Assembly (NCBI RefSeq): GCF_048066115.1
Contig: NZ_JBLTYX010000001.1
Span: 124,001-188,000, forward strand
Source: Niveispirillum sp048066115
Lineage (GTDB): Bacteria; Pseudomonadota; Alphaproteobacteria; Azospirillales; Azospirillaceae
Direction of reading: 5' to 3'
Length of the DNA: 64,000 bases
The position numbers and the translations under genes are program-made. Positions 14,549 through 22,368 of the stretch are shown piece after piece. The first letter of the stretch is position 1, and each line of letters begins with the position of its first letter. Below the pieces are notes generated by a model. The model was given only the letters and a program-made list of their open reading frames with translations. It did no database searches and was not told the origin of the DNA.

Positions 14549-15271
14549 ATGGCCGACAGGGAGAAGCTGCGCGCCAAAATCCGGGCATTGCGCGCCAGGA
14601 CGGTTGCCAATGGCTGCACCGAAGCCGAGGCTGCCGCGGCGGCCGATCTCGCCCTGCGCCTGATGCAACAGGCGGGGATTGATACGGATGAAGTGGACAA
14701 GCCCGATTGGGAAGAAGCCGGCGAGCCGACCCAGGGAAGGCGGGGTCCACAGGACGATGTCTACCGGATGGTTGCATATGTCTCTGGCTGCGCCCAATTC
14801 AGCGACCGCACGGGCGAGCGGCGGCGCATGGTCTATGTCGGTCGTGCGCCCTACCCCGAGGTGGCGGCCTACCTGCACCGGGTCTGCCATGGCGCGATGG
14901 AACGCGCACTACGCGATTTCCATGGGTCCGCTGCCTACAAGGCCAAGCGAAAGCCGCACACGCGCGCGGCCGCACGGCGGGCCTTCTTGGAAGCCATGGC
15001 GGAAAGGCTTAGCCGGACACTGCTGGGTCTGCACCAACAGCTTGGGCGGACGGGTCACAAGGCGCAGCTGGCGGAAGCCTGGGCGTACCGTGATCAATCC
15101 TATGCCCTGACTACGCCCCGCCACCAGGTCAAGAAGGCTGGGAAATCACAGCGCCTGGACAAGTTTCGGGACATGGGCGACCAGGCCGGTCGGAGCGTGA
15201 ATGTCAATCTGGGGGTGCGGGGTGGTGGCGCGCCCTTGCCCGCGCTGATCCACCAGGCTGGGGAGGACTGA
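14549..15271 (+). CDS. DUF2786-containing protein
   Basis: A 240-aa protein with an N-terminal DUF2786-like helical domain (KLRAKIRALRARTVANGCTEAEAAAAADLALRLMQQAGID) and a second domain starting VYRMVAYVSGCAQFS that often follows it in phages. The function of this pair is not established. It starts 2 bp after the preceding stop in the early accessory block. The C-terminus (NVNLGVRGGG) is glycine-rich. Confidence 0.65.
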   Translation: MADREKLRAKIRALRARTVANGCTEAEAAAAADLALRLMQQAGIDTDEVDKPDWEEAGEPTQGRRGPQDDVYRMVAYVSGCAQFSDRTGERRRMVYVGRAPYPEVAAYLHRVCHGAMERALRDFHGSAAYKAKRKPHTRAAARRAFLEAMAERLSRTLLGLHQQLGRTGHKAQLAEAWAYRDQSYALTTPRHQVKKAGKSQRLDKFRDMGDQAGRSVNVNLGVRGGGAPLPALIHQAGED

Positions 15272-15274
15272 CCC

Positions 15275-15556
15275 ATGCCGGCCGCCCGCACCGATATCGA
15301 CCTGGCGCGCGTGCTGACCATGCTGGCCGGCCCGCTGTCAACCCGGCAGCGGGACGAGTGCCGGCGGGTCATCGCCCGTTATGTGCTGGCGCCGGAGCGG
15401 CCCGGCATGAACGCCGAACAGGCGGAAGCGGCGTTGCTGTCGGCGGCGGCCACGCTGGCCGGGCATGGGTGGAGTGAGATCGATATTCGCGATGCGCTGA
15501 ACGATGACCGTGCGTGCCTGGAACGAGCCGGCCGGCGGCGGGCGGGTGCGCGATGA
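15275..15556 (+). CDS. Hypothetical early protein
   Basis: A 93-aa protein of unknown function, rich in Ala and Arg, 3 bp after the DUF2786 gene. It is the last gene of this plus-strand block and is followed directly by two convergent minus-strand genes. Confidence 0.45.
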   Translation: MPAARTDIDLARVLTMLAGPLSTRQRDECRRVIARYVLAPERPGMNAEQAEAALLSAAATLAGHGWSEIDIRDALNDDRACLERAGRRRAGAR

Positions 15557-15558
15557 TG

Positions 15559-16179
15559 TTAACGCGACGCCTTTCCCCAAAGCTTCCAACCAATCATACC
15601 CGGCATGAAACGGCTGGCTTTGCCGTCCTGACGCGCCTTCAAGCGCGCCTCATCTTTGGTGATTTTTGTAATGCCGGGCGTGGCACGCCCTACTTGGTCG
15701 AGAAGGTTCTCTCGATATCTTTTCAAGGCGTACTGATCCCCTGGGTACAACGAACAGAAGGTTCCACGCGGTTCACGCCGGGAGCGCTCCTGAAGCCAGG
15801 CTTTATAGGATGCAAGAGTGCTGAGCAGCTGGAACAGCGGCCAAACAGTGTCCTTTCCAAGGACATAAAGCTGGTCGCGGCTGTGTGCCAAGGTATGAGG
15901 GATTTCAATTTCGAGCCAGTTATGAGGCAGGCTTGCGACCACACCAAGTTGAAGGTCTTCAAGATCCCGTATGGTGCGCTGAAGCCTATCAGCCTGGAAC
16001 TGAACGCGAAGCAACTCCCGACTGGCGCTGAGCGAAATTGCGACCGCTCGCAGGTGACGATCTTCAGCAGCAGCCTTTTCGGCGGCACGCTGTTGAGAAT
16101 GCGCAATCCACCACGCTGCACCGATGGACCCCAAGCCACCCGCAAACTGCGCCCAACCAGACCAGTCCCCCATCTCCAT
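15559..16179 (-). CDS. Membrane-anchored protein, moron-like, minus strand
   Basis: A 206-aa protein opposite in strand to the lytic genes. One N-terminal membrane segment is visible (WAQFAGGLGSIGAAWWIAHSQ, about residues 8-28), followed by a charged helical domain (AAEKAAAEDRHLRAVAI and further) that should be cytoplasmic. The ATG at 16179 follows GGCGGAGTTGAAC, a good RBS; another ATG at 16173 is possible. Local GC content is clearly lower than in the surrounding genes, which suggests separate acquisition. Position, strand and composition fit a moron gene expressed in the lysogen, for example exclusion or host defence; no family is recognised. Confidence 0.65.
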   Translation of the reverse strand: MEMGDWSGWAQFAGGLGSIGAAWWIAHSQQRAAEKAAAEDRHLRAVAISLSASRELLRVQFQADRLQRTIRDLEDLQLGVVASLPHNWLEIEIPHTLAHSRDQLYVLGKDTVWPLFQLLSTLASYKAWLQERSRREPRGTFCSLYPGDQYALKRYRENLLDQVGRATPGITKITKDEARLKARQDGKASRFMPGMIGWKLWGKASR

Positions 16180-16245
16180 GTTCAACTCCGCCCGTATGAT
16201 GCCGGGAGTAAAGCTGCCACCCCACAACCGGCTGTTCAACGCCCA

Positions 16246-16323
16246 TCAGCAGCAGAAGCGCAGGTGCGTGTAGCCCCTGCTGTGGACGCCGTGCAGGGAA
16301 TGGTAGGGCAGCAACGGGGGCAT
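16246..16323 (-). CDS. Possible 25-aa peptide, remnant-like relative of the upstream zinc protein
   Basis: The ATG (16323-16321) directly abuts the TAA of the zinc-finger gene at 16324, so coupling is possible. The peptide ends in RGYTHLRFCC, strikingly like RRGYTHLDVWC near the start of that zinc protein, and begins with a LPYHSLHG segment comparable to LPLYLHTAMG. It could be a decayed duplicate or a real micropeptide. Confidence 0.25.
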   Translation of the reverse strand: MPPLLPYHSLHGVHSRGYTHLRFCC

Positions 16324-16680
16324 TTAGTCCCCCGGCGGCTGGGGCTTATCCGGTGGCGGCAGCTTAGACAGTTCGTACTGCAGCCAGCGGCGGCGCCTTT
16401 CAGTCCACGCCCTGTAGCCTTGACCGCCCGGCCCTGGCGGGTCTTCCAGCTCAACATGTGCGCCCAACGCCTTGCAACGGTCGCACCGCACCCGCTTTGC
16501 CAGCCGCTGAAGCGCCCACTCCGGCCCCAGCGCCGCAATGGCATCCGCCAGGGGCAGCCGGTTGCGATGACCGCAACCGGGCGTCAGGCACCACACGTCA
16601 AGGTGCGTGTAACCGCGCCGCTGGGCGGAGCCCATGGCTGTGTGCAGGTACAGGGGGAGCCATTCGTCATCGGTGTCCAT
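16324..16680 (-). CDS. Small zinc-ribbon-like protein, minus strand
   Basis: A 118-aa protein with two cysteine pairs spaced as in a zinc ribbon: WCLTPGCGH (about residues 30-38) and RCDRCKALGAH (about 65-75). The rest is charged with a Pro-rich C-terminus. The start MDTDDEWLPLYLHTAMGSAQRRGYTHLDVW is conserved-looking but I cannot name the family. It lies on the strand opposite to the lytic genes together with the membrane-anchored gene at 15559, and diverges from GemA. Confidence 0.6.
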   Translation of the reverse strand: MDTDDEWLPLYLHTAMGSAQRRGYTHLDVWCLTPGCGHRNRLPLADAIAALGPEWALQRLAKRVRCDRCKALGAHVELEDPPGPGGQGYRAWTERRRRWLQYELSKLPPPDKPQPPGD

Positions 16681-16721
16681 GACCAGAACAGAAACAGAAC
16701 ATTCGACAGGAGTCGAGTCCT

Positions 16722-17186
16722 ATGCCCAATGTAAACCGTACTCCCAAGAAGCCGGCCGACCCTGCCAAGGACGCCATCAAGGCTATCCAGACCCGGCGGC
16801 GCCAAATCCCGGAATTGGAGGATGAGGCGATCTGGCGTGACTTCCTGCGCGTGACCTCGGGCGGCGTGGATAGCCTGCGCGCCATGACCAGCAAGCAGCA
16901 TGTCCAGGTCCTGGAAGAGCTGCTGCGGCGTGGTGCCACGAAGGGAGCTGGCCGGCGGACGCTGGCCGATGATCCGCAGTCCCGCAAGCTGCGCGCCCTG
17001 TGGCTCAACCTCTACCAAGCCGGCGAAATCCAGGACAGCAGCGAAAAGGCCCTGGCAGCCTGGTGCGGCCGGCAGCTGGGGCAGGTGGTGGCCGATCTTC
17101 GGTTCGTCCATGCAGCTGACAAGCACAAGCTGATCGAAGCGCTGAAGGGCTGGTGCCGCCGCGTTGACGTGGATGTCGAGCCATGA
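16722..17186 (+). CDS. gemA: GemA-like regulatory protein (Mu gp16 family)
   Basis: A 154-aa protein of the Mu Gp16/GemA family. Characteristic segments are RRQIPELEDEAIWRDFLRVTSGGVDSLRAMTSKQHVQVLEELLRRGA, KLRALWLNLYQAGEIQDSSEKALAAWCGRQ and HKLIEALKGWCRRV. In Mu, GemA affects host gene expression and DNA topology; the mechanism is not known. As in Mu, it precedes the Mor-type activator. It diverges from the minus-strand moron pair and its own promoter should lie in 16681-16721. Confidence 0.85.
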   Translation: MPNVNRTPKKPADPAKDAIKAIQTRRRQIPELEDEAIWRDFLRVTSGGVDSLRAMTSKQHVQVLEELLRRGATKGAGRRTLADDPQSRKLRALWLNLYQAGEIQDSSEKALAAWCGRQLGQVVADLRFVHAADKHKLIEALKGWCRRVDVDVEP

Positions 17187-17494
17187 CGTACCGGGCGGAC
17201 GGCCACCAATTGTTTGATCCGGATGGGCGCCTGTTGCTGGGCGGCCCCGAGACGGAGATTGCCGCCTTTGCGGCCTGGCTGTCCGCCAACCCGCCGGCCG
17301 GAGAGGTGGCCCTGCGCCAGGCCCTGGCCGACCTGATAGAGGGCACCCGCGACTGCGGCTTCGCGCCCTATGTGCCGCTGTCGCAAGAAGCGGCGGACGA
17401 TCTGGACGAGGCCCGCCGCGATCTGGCCGGCAGGCTGGCCAAACGGGCGCGGGATACGGCGCAAATGGACATGTTCGGAGGGCACCATGGTTGA
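17183..17494 (+). CDS. Hypothetical protein between GemA and Mor-like genes
   Basis: A 103-aa protein overlapping GemA by 4 bp (ATGA) and the Mor-like gene by 8 bp. The N-terminus is beta-rich (DGHQLFDPDGRLLLGG) and the C-terminal half helical. No family recognised; the position is conserved enough in such phages to suggest it belongs to the middle operon. Confidence 0.55.
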   Translation: MTYRADGHQLFDPDGRLLLGGPETEIAAFAAWLSANPPAGEVALRQALADLIEGTRDCGFAPYVPLSQEAADDLDEARRDLAGRLAKRARDTAQMDMFGGHHG

Positions 17495-17918
17495 TGAGCG
17501 GAACCGCAACAGCCTGCCGATCCTGCCGGCCCCGTACCATCCTATCTCCCGCGTGATCGGCATCGCCAAGACGCTGCGCCTGGCGCGGGAGTTCGGGGGC
17601 GAGAAAGTGGAGTTCCCGGCGCGACCCCGGTCCGGATCGCGGTTGATGGAGGCCATCGGCGCCAAGGCCATCGCCCTGCTGCACCGCCAATATGGCCGGG
17701 ACCGGGTGAAGCTGCCCACGGCCTGGCCGTATCTGAACCTGCTGGAAGCCCGGAAGCTGCGACGCCAGGGCCGGACCATGCGCGAGATCGCCCTGCGCCT
17801 GCGCATCGCCAGGTCAACGGCGGAGCATTACTGCACGGGTGTCGAGGTGGTTACCGCCCCCAAGAACGAGCGTGAAGTGGCCAAAGCCGCCCCGCTCCCC
17901 CTGTTCCCAGGGGCCTGA
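17487..17918 (+). CDS. Mor/C-like transcription activator
   Basis: A 143-aa protein resembling the Mor family of Mu-like phage activators: a helical N-terminal part (AIGAKAIALLHRQYGRDRVKLPTAWPYLNLLEARKLRR) followed by a helix-turn-helix (GRTMREIALRLRIARSTAEHYC). Mor and C activate middle and late promoters by binding a dyad near -45. Only one such gene is visible, so it may serve both roles. A 15-bp motif shared between the region just downstream and the region upstream of the capsid operon is a good candidate target. Confidence 0.7.
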   Translation: MVDERNRNSLPILPAPYHPISRVIGIAKTLRLAREFGGEKVEFPARPRSGSRLMEAIGAKAIALLHRQYGRDRVKLPTAWPYLNLLEARKLRRQGRTMREIALRLRIARSTAEHYCTGVEVVTAPKNEREVAKAAPLPLFPGA

Positions 17919-18005
17919 TACCCCCGCTGGGAGGGGGTGCCACGGGGGGTAATCCCTACGCGCGCGGGCGTCCAGAATTGGCCATCCTGTTACCCGGATG
18001 GCCTT
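17919..18005 (+). promoter_or_regulatory. Candidate late promoter region 1 (motif TGCCACGGGGGGTAA at 17938-17952)
   Basis: Between the Mor-like gene and the lysozyme gene lies ACCCCC-GCTGGGA-GGGGGT, a hairpin-capable dyad, immediately followed by TGCCACGGGGGGTAA. The same 15 bases occur at 25429-25443 before the head-protein operon. A shared motif upstream of two late operons suggests the binding site of the phage activator. No clear -10 is seen, as expected for an activator-dependent promoter. Confidence 0.5.
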
Positions 18006-18512
18006 ATGCTGCGCTCCATCGCCTATCTTCGTCACAGCATCGTCGCTCCCGCCCTGGCGGAAGTAGCTGACGTCGCGCGCCTGCCGCACTTCGCATCCGA
18101 GGCCGCCATTGACCTGGTCATGGCCACGGCGGCGGCCGAAAGCGAGTTTTCCGCCCTGCACCAGGTCGGCGGCGGCCCCGCCCTGGGTCTGTGGCAGATC
18201 GAGCCCCGCACCGCCCAGGATATTTGGGTGAACTATCTGGATCACCGGGTCGACTTGGCGAAGGCCGTCCGGCGCTTCTTGCACACCGGCTCCCGTGATC
18301 AGCAGCTTGCCAGCAACCTGGCCTATGGCGCCATCGCCTGCCGGGCCATCTATCTGCGCCGGCCCGAGCCGCTGCCGCGCCACGGCGACATCCCCGGCTA
18401 CGCCGCCTTCTGGAAGGCCCATTACAACACTCCGCAGGGCAAGGGCGTCCCGGCGGAGTTCGAGGCGCGCTATGCGCGTCTGATCGCCCCCACTCTCAAA
18501 TCGGAGTTCTGA
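18006..18512 (+). CDS. Phage endolysin (lysozyme/transglycosylase-like)
   Basis: A 168-aa protein with the lysozyme-like core: ATAAAESEFSALHQVGGGPALGLWQIEPRTAQDIW (residues about 42-76). The Glu in AESEF is the likely catalytic acid and the GLWQIEP strand is typical of phage lysozymes and goose-type transglycosylases. It should cut peptidoglycan at lysis. There is no signal peptide, so it depends on the holin encoded next. ATG at 18006 fits the family start; the upstream RBS is weak. It is the first gene after the candidate late promoter. Confidence 0.75.
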   Translation: MLRSIAYLRHSIVAPALAEVADVARLPHFASEAAIDLVMATAAAESEFSALHQVGGGPALGLWQIEPRTAQDIWVNYLDHRVDLAKAVRRFLHTGSRDQQLASNLAYGAIACRAIYLRRPEPLPRHGDIPGYAAFWKAHYNTPQGKGVPAEFEARYARLIAPTLKSEF

Positions 18513-18513
18513 C

Positions 18514-19089
18514 ATGCTGACGGGCGCCATTCTGCTTGTTCTGCTGGCCGTCCTCACCTATCTGGTGCTGGAACATGGCCGTTACTGGCAGCCGCCTAAC
18601 CTCTGGCTTTGCCGGCTGACCGCCTATCCGGCGCTGGCTGTGGGCCTGATCCTGGCCGTGTTTCTGACCTTCACCGGCCAGGCACTGGCGGACGAAACCG
18701 TCACGGCCACCGCCGACCTGCGCCCGCTATGGGGCTATGGGGTCGAGCTGGTGTTCGTCATCCTGTCCGTCCTGGGCGGTTGGCTGTTTCGCCGCCTCTT
18801 CGCCCATCTGGGGCTTAAGGATGATGACCGTGTCCGTGGCTATCTGGATCAGGCATTCGCCCGCGCCCTGCAGTATGGGCTTGGGCTGGCCGTTGCCAAG
18901 GGGGCGGACTTGGCGGAAGTCCATGTGCGCAACCAGATGGTTGCCGATGCCGCGACCTATGTCAGCCAGACCGTTCCCGGCGCCTTGAAGCGCTTCGGCA
19001 TCGACGCGGCCGGCCTGGAAATGCGCTTGCTGGCCCGTCTTCCCGAAGTGGCCGCGCGCGTGGACCAAGGCGGCAAGGATGCCGGCTGA
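18514..19089 (+). CDS. LLH-type holin
   Basis: A 191-aa membrane protein with three predicted helices (residues about 3-20, 36-57 and 72-92) and a soluble C-terminal domain (LGLKDDDRVRGYLDQAFARALQYGLG, then YVSQTVPGALKRFGIDAAGLEMRLLARL). This layout and C-terminal domain resemble the LLH holin family. It follows the endolysin by one base and overlaps the next gene by 11 bp. It should permeabilise the inner membrane to release the endolysin. Confidence 0.75.
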   Translation: MLTGAILLVLLAVLTYLVLEHGRYWQPPNLWLCRLTAYPALAVGLILAVFLTFTGQALADETVTATADLRPLWGYGVELVFVILSVLGGWLFRRLFAHLGLKDDDRVRGYLDQAFARALQYGLGLAVAKGADLAEVHVRNQMVADAATYVSQTVPGALKRFGIDAAGLEMRLLARLPEVAARVDQGGKDAG

Positions 19090-19291
19090 TATCGCCGACG
19101 ATGCGCAGGCGGCCGAGGCACTGCACCTCAGGGCCGCCTTTTCGCACCGCCCAGCTTCGCACCCGTCCGGCCAAGCCGAGTGCGAAGACTGTGGCGAAGC
19201 CATTCCAGAGGCCCGACGCCGGGCCGTCCCCGACGCCGTCCGGTGCGTCTTCTGCCAGGCCCAGGTTGAAAGCCGGAGCGAGGGGCGATGA
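19079..19291 (+). CDS. DksA/TraR-type C4 zinc-finger protein
   Basis: A 70-aa protein with an exact Cys-x2-Cys-x17-Cys-x2-Cys finger (CEDCGEAIPEARR ... RCVFC), as in the DksA/TraR family. Full-length DksA binds the RNA polymerase secondary channel; this short TraR-like form may do the same and modify host transcription late in infection. It is a regular member of the lysis region of Mu-like phages. Overlaps with both neighbours show tight operon packing. Confidence 0.8.
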   Translation: MPADIADDAQAAEALHLRAAFSHRPASHPSGQAECEDCGEAIPEARRRAVPDAVRCVFCQAQVESRSEGR

Positions 19292-19695
19292 TGGAAGAAG
19301 TGAAGGCCTATCTGCCGCTTTTCGTGTTCGTGGCGGTGCCGCTTTTCCAATGGCTGTTCAGCTTCCAGCTGGCCAGGCGAAGGGACGTCAAGGACCTGAT
19401 CAAGGTCGAGCTGGAAAGCCGCGACAAGGCGATTGCCGCCCTGGGCGCGTCACAGGGCGAGTTGGCCAAGAAGCTGGGCGACCTGCATGTGCAGCAGGAA
19501 GTCATGCGCGAGCGGGTGGCGGCGTTACCGACCAAGGAAGAGCTGTCGCGGGTAACGGTCGAGTTGGCCGGGATCACGGGACATTTGCGGGGTGCGTTGG
19601 ACCAGTTCGGGCGCGTCCAGGACGCCGTTGCGCGACATGACGATATCATCGCCGAGGCCGCACGGGCGGGCCGGCGGGTTCCGGGGGGTGAGTGA
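19288..19695 (+). CDS. DUF2730-like membrane/coiled-coil protein (Mu gp25-like)
   Basis: A 135-aa protein with one N-terminal membrane helix (YLPLFVFVAVPLFQWLFSF, about 7-25) and a long coiled-coil tail. It matches the DUF2730 type found at this place in Mu-like phages, where it may act as an inner-membrane spanin. Two adjacent ATGs (19288, 19291) are possible starts. No separate outer-membrane spanin is seen here, though a small lipoprotein occurs at 42911. Confidence 0.7.
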   Translation: MMEEVKAYLPLFVFVAVPLFQWLFSFQLARRRDVKDLIKVELESRDKAIAALGASQGELAKKLGDLHVQQEVMRERVAALPTKEELSRVTVELAGITGHLRGALDQFGRVQDAVARHDDIIAEAARAGRRVPGGE

Positions 19696-20060
19696 TGGTT
19701 GAGCTGAACCAGCTGGCCGAGGAATGGTGGGAGCATCTGCGCACCGCGCTGCTGGTCGCGCTGGCCAGGGAGTGCAAGGACGGGCGCGGGCATGAAAGCC
19801 TGCTGACCGACCTGGTCAACGCGGTCTATATCGCCGCCGACCGCGACCAGGTGCGGACGGCCCTGCTGTGGCTGCATGAAAAGGCCCTTGTGGAGGCCGT
19901 TGTGGTTTCCGGGGCGATGGCGGCCAAGCTGACCGAGCGCGGCCGGGATACGGCCGAGGGTCGCCGCACGGTGGAAGGCGTCAAGCCCCCGTCCACCACT
20001 CGCACCAGCATGTCGGTGGAAGAGCTGCTGGCCGCCACCAAGTCGCTGAAGCCGATCTGA
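19695..20060 (+). CDS. Mu gp26-like protein (VpaChn25_0724-type)
   Basis: A 121-aa protein that corresponds by position and appearance to Mu Gp26, a small winged-helix-like protein of unknown function between the lysis and terminase genes. Core: LTDLVNAVYIAADRDQVRTALLWLHEKALVEAVVV and LTERGRDTAEGRRTVEGVKPP. The ATG at 19695 shares its A with the preceding TGA; a GTG 3 bp earlier is an alternative. Confidence 0.65.
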   Translation: MVELNQLAEEWWEHLRTALLVALARECKDGRGHESLLTDLVNAVYIAADRDQVRTALLWLHEKALVEAVVVSGAMAAKLTERGRDTAEGRRTVEGVKPPSTTRTSMSVEELLAATKSLKPI

Positions 20061-20062
20061 CC

Positions 20063-20566
20063 ATGGCCCATCCGCCCGAACTGAAGGACAAACTGCGCCG
20101 CGCCTATGTGCATGACCGCCTGTCGCTGGAAGCGGCGGCGGAGCGGCTGGAAATCGGTGTGGCCACTGCCCGCCGCTGGAAGGGCGCAGCCGAGGCGGGG
20201 GGCGACGATTGGGAACGGGCGCGGGCCGCGATCAGCATTTCATCGGCCGGTGCCGCCAACATCGCCAACATGCTGATCAGCGATTACCTGCCCCTGCACC
20301 AGGCCGTCATTGAAGGGTTGCGGAACGACGACAAGACGCCCGCCCTGGAGAAGGCCGAGGCGCTGTCCCGCCTGGCGGACGCAGCGACCAAGACTATGGC
20401 GGCCCTGGCCAAGGCCACCCCGGCGCTGAACAAGCAAGCGGTGGCAGGCGAGGTGCTGGAACTGCTGGCCAAGTTCATCGGTGACCGACATCCCGACATG
20501 CTGGCACCCTTCGCCAACGTGCTGGCGCCGTTCTCCACCTTCCTGTCGAAGGAGCTGGGGCGGTGA
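20063..20566 (+). CDS. Small terminase subunit (DUF1804, Mu gp27-like)
   Basis: A 167-aa protein with an N-terminal helix-turn-helix (KLRRAYVHDRLSLEAAAERLEIGVATARRWKGAAEA), as in the DUF1804 family that fills the small-terminase position in Mu-like phages. It should recognise the pac site near the left phage end and hand DNA to the large subunit encoded next. C-terminal helices (FIGDRHPDMLAPFANVLAPFSTFL) probably oligomerise. It overlaps the large terminase by 4 bp (GTGA). Confidence 0.75.
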   Translation: MAHPPELKDKLRRAYVHDRLSLEAAAERLEIGVATARRWKGAAEAGGDDWERARAAISISSAGAANIANMLISDYLPLHQAVIEGLRNDDKTPALEKAEALSRLADAATKTMAALAKATPALNKQAVAGEVLELLAKFIGDRHPDMLAPFANVLAPFSTFLSKELGR

Positions 20567-22368
20567 CGGTGGGTGACTATCGCGTCAAGCTGCGGCCGGC
20601 CGGCTTCACCGGTTCCGACCTGGCCAAGGAAATGGCAGCGCTGGCGGTCGAGCTGCGCAAGCGCATTGAGGCCGAAGTCACCGGTCTGGATGAAAGCAAG
20701 GCTGCGATTGAGGCCAGGCGCAAGCGAGCCTTGGCCGACGACGGCTTCGAGTATTTCTGCCGGACCTACTTTCCACATTATGTGAAGTCAGCCAGCGCAT
20801 CACGGCTGCACAAGCACCTGTTCAAACGCCTGCCCGAGGTCGTATCCACACCCAAGGGAGGTGCCAGAGAGGGCGTGATCGCGCCCCGTGGCGAGGCGAA
20901 ATCCACCTTCTGCAGCCAGTTATTCCCCATCTGGAACGTCGCCCGGAAGGGCTACAAAGGTCCCGGCCGGAAGGCCCGCCGGGACAAGAACTATATCATC
21001 ATCGTCATGGATGTGTTCGCCCAGGCGTGCGGCATGGTGGAGGCCATCAAGGCCGAGCTGGAGTCAAACCCGCGCCTGAAGCTGGACTTTCCCGAGATGT
21101 GCGGTGCCGGCCCGGTCTGGCGCGAAGGCGAGATGATCACTGTCAACGGGGTGAAGATCGAAGGCGTCGGCGCCGGCCAGAAGCTGCGCGGCCGGCGCCA
21201 TGGGCCGCACCGCCCGGACCTGGTCATCCTGGACGATATCGAGAATGACGAGGCCGTCCGCAGCCCGGATCAGCGCGACAAGCTGGACAAGTGGGTGGAC
21301 AAGGCCGTGCTGAACCTGGGTGCCGCCGACGGGTCCATGGACGTGATCTATGTCGGCACTGTCCTGCATTATGACAGCGTCCTGGTCCGCAAGGCCCGCA
21401 ACGTCCTGTGGCGGTTCATGCGGCTGAAATCCATCCTGCGCTGGCCTGATCGGATGGACCTGTGGCAGCGCTGGGAAGAGATCATCCGGTCGGCGGATGG
21501 CACGGACGAGGATGACAAGGCCCGCGCGCTGGAAGAGGCCGAGGACTTCTACCAAGCGCACCAGGTCGCCATGGAAGCCGGCGCCGAAGTGTCCTGGCCG
21601 GAAGTGCGCCCCCTGAAGATGCTGATGACGCTGCGCATCCAGATCGGCGAGGCGGCGTTCAATTCGGAACAGCAGAACGACCCCATGGACGAGGATGGGG
21701 CGCCGTTTCGCAAGCTGACCTTCTGGGTCAACCGCCTGCCGGAATGGACCTTCATCGGCGCCCTGGACCCGTCCCTGGGCAAGCAGAACAAGGCGCGCGA
21801 TCCAAGCGCCATCCTGGTGGGTGGGGTGAACCGGGAAACCGGGATCTTGGATGTGGTGGAAGCGTCCATTGCGAGGCGCCTGCCGGACCTGATCATTGAG
21901 GAAGTCATCCGCTTCCAGACGGAATATCGGTGCACCCTATGGTCAGTCGAGACGATCCAGTTCCAGGCCTTCCTGCATAGCGAGCTGATCAAGCGGTCGG
22001 TGGAACGCGGCACCCCGGTACCCGCCCAGGCGGTCACCCCGAATACCGACAAGAGCCTGCGCATCATGGGGCTACAGCCCTATGTCGCGGCCGGTGTCAT
22101 CCGTGTCCATGCCAGTCAGACGGTGCTGTTGCAGCAGCTGCAAAACTGGCCGATGGCGGACCATGATGACGGGCCGGACTGCCTGGAAATGCTGTGGCAG
22201 CTGGCGCAGCAGGTGCAGTCGGGCAGTGCGCCGCTGCTGGGCGGAACGCGCCTGTTGATCAGCCACCAGATAGGGTTTGCCAGCCCCGATATCGGCACGC
22301 CCGATGATCCCGGCTTGGACGGAACTGCTGAGAGTTGGCACCGCCAGTTGGGCGGGTTCCTGCATTGA
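20563..22368 (+). CDS. Terminase large subunit
   Basis: A 601-aa packaging motor. The ATPase half has a Walker A-like motif APRGEAKST (107-115) and Walker B LVILDDIEND (220-229); the nuclease half begins around WTFIGALDPSLGKQ (about residue 400), with Asp as the first metal ligand of the RNase H-like fold. The motor cuts and pumps DNA headful by headful from the prophage left end into neighbouring host DNA. GTG start at 20563 overlapping the small subunit. It corresponds to Mu gp28. Confidence 0.85.
   Translation: MTVGDYRVKLRPAGFTGSDLAKEMAALAVELRKRIEAEVTGLDESKAAIEARRKRALADDGFEYFCRTYFPHYVKSASASRLHKHLFKRLPEVVSTPKGGAREGVIAPRGEAKSTFCSQLFPIWNVARKGYKGPGRKARRDKNYIIIVMDVFAQACGMVEAIKAELESNPRLKLDFPEMCGAGPVWREGEMITVNGVKIEGVGAGQKLRGRRHGPHRPDLVILDDIENDEAVRSPDQRDKLDKWVDKAVLNLGAADGSMDVIYVGTVLHYDSVLVRKARNVLWRFMRLKSILRWPDRMDLWQRWEEIIRSADGTDEDDKARALEEAEDFYQAHQVAMEAGAEVSWPEVRPLKMLMTLRIQIGEAAFNSEQQNDPMDEDGAPFRKLTFWVNRLPEWTFIGALDPSLGKQNKARDPSAILVGGVNRETGILDVVEASIARRLPDLIIEEVIRFQTEYRCTLWSVETIQFQAFLHSELIKRSVERGTPVPAQAVTPNTDKSLRIMGLQPYVAAGVIRVHASQTVLLQQLQNWPMADHDDGPDCLEMLWQLAQQVQSGSAPLLGGTRLLISHQIGFASPDIGTPDDPGLDGTAESWHRQLGGFLH

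Noticed and set aside
15514..16734. 406-codon plus-strand frame across the moron pair
   Set aside because: The minus strand has real starts, RBSs, a membrane helix and a zinc ribbon; the plus frame has none of these.
22338..22345. Further TTGGCACC copy inside the terminase gene
   Set aside because: A lone 8-mer without neighbours, in coding sequence; expected by chance in 40 kb of this composition.
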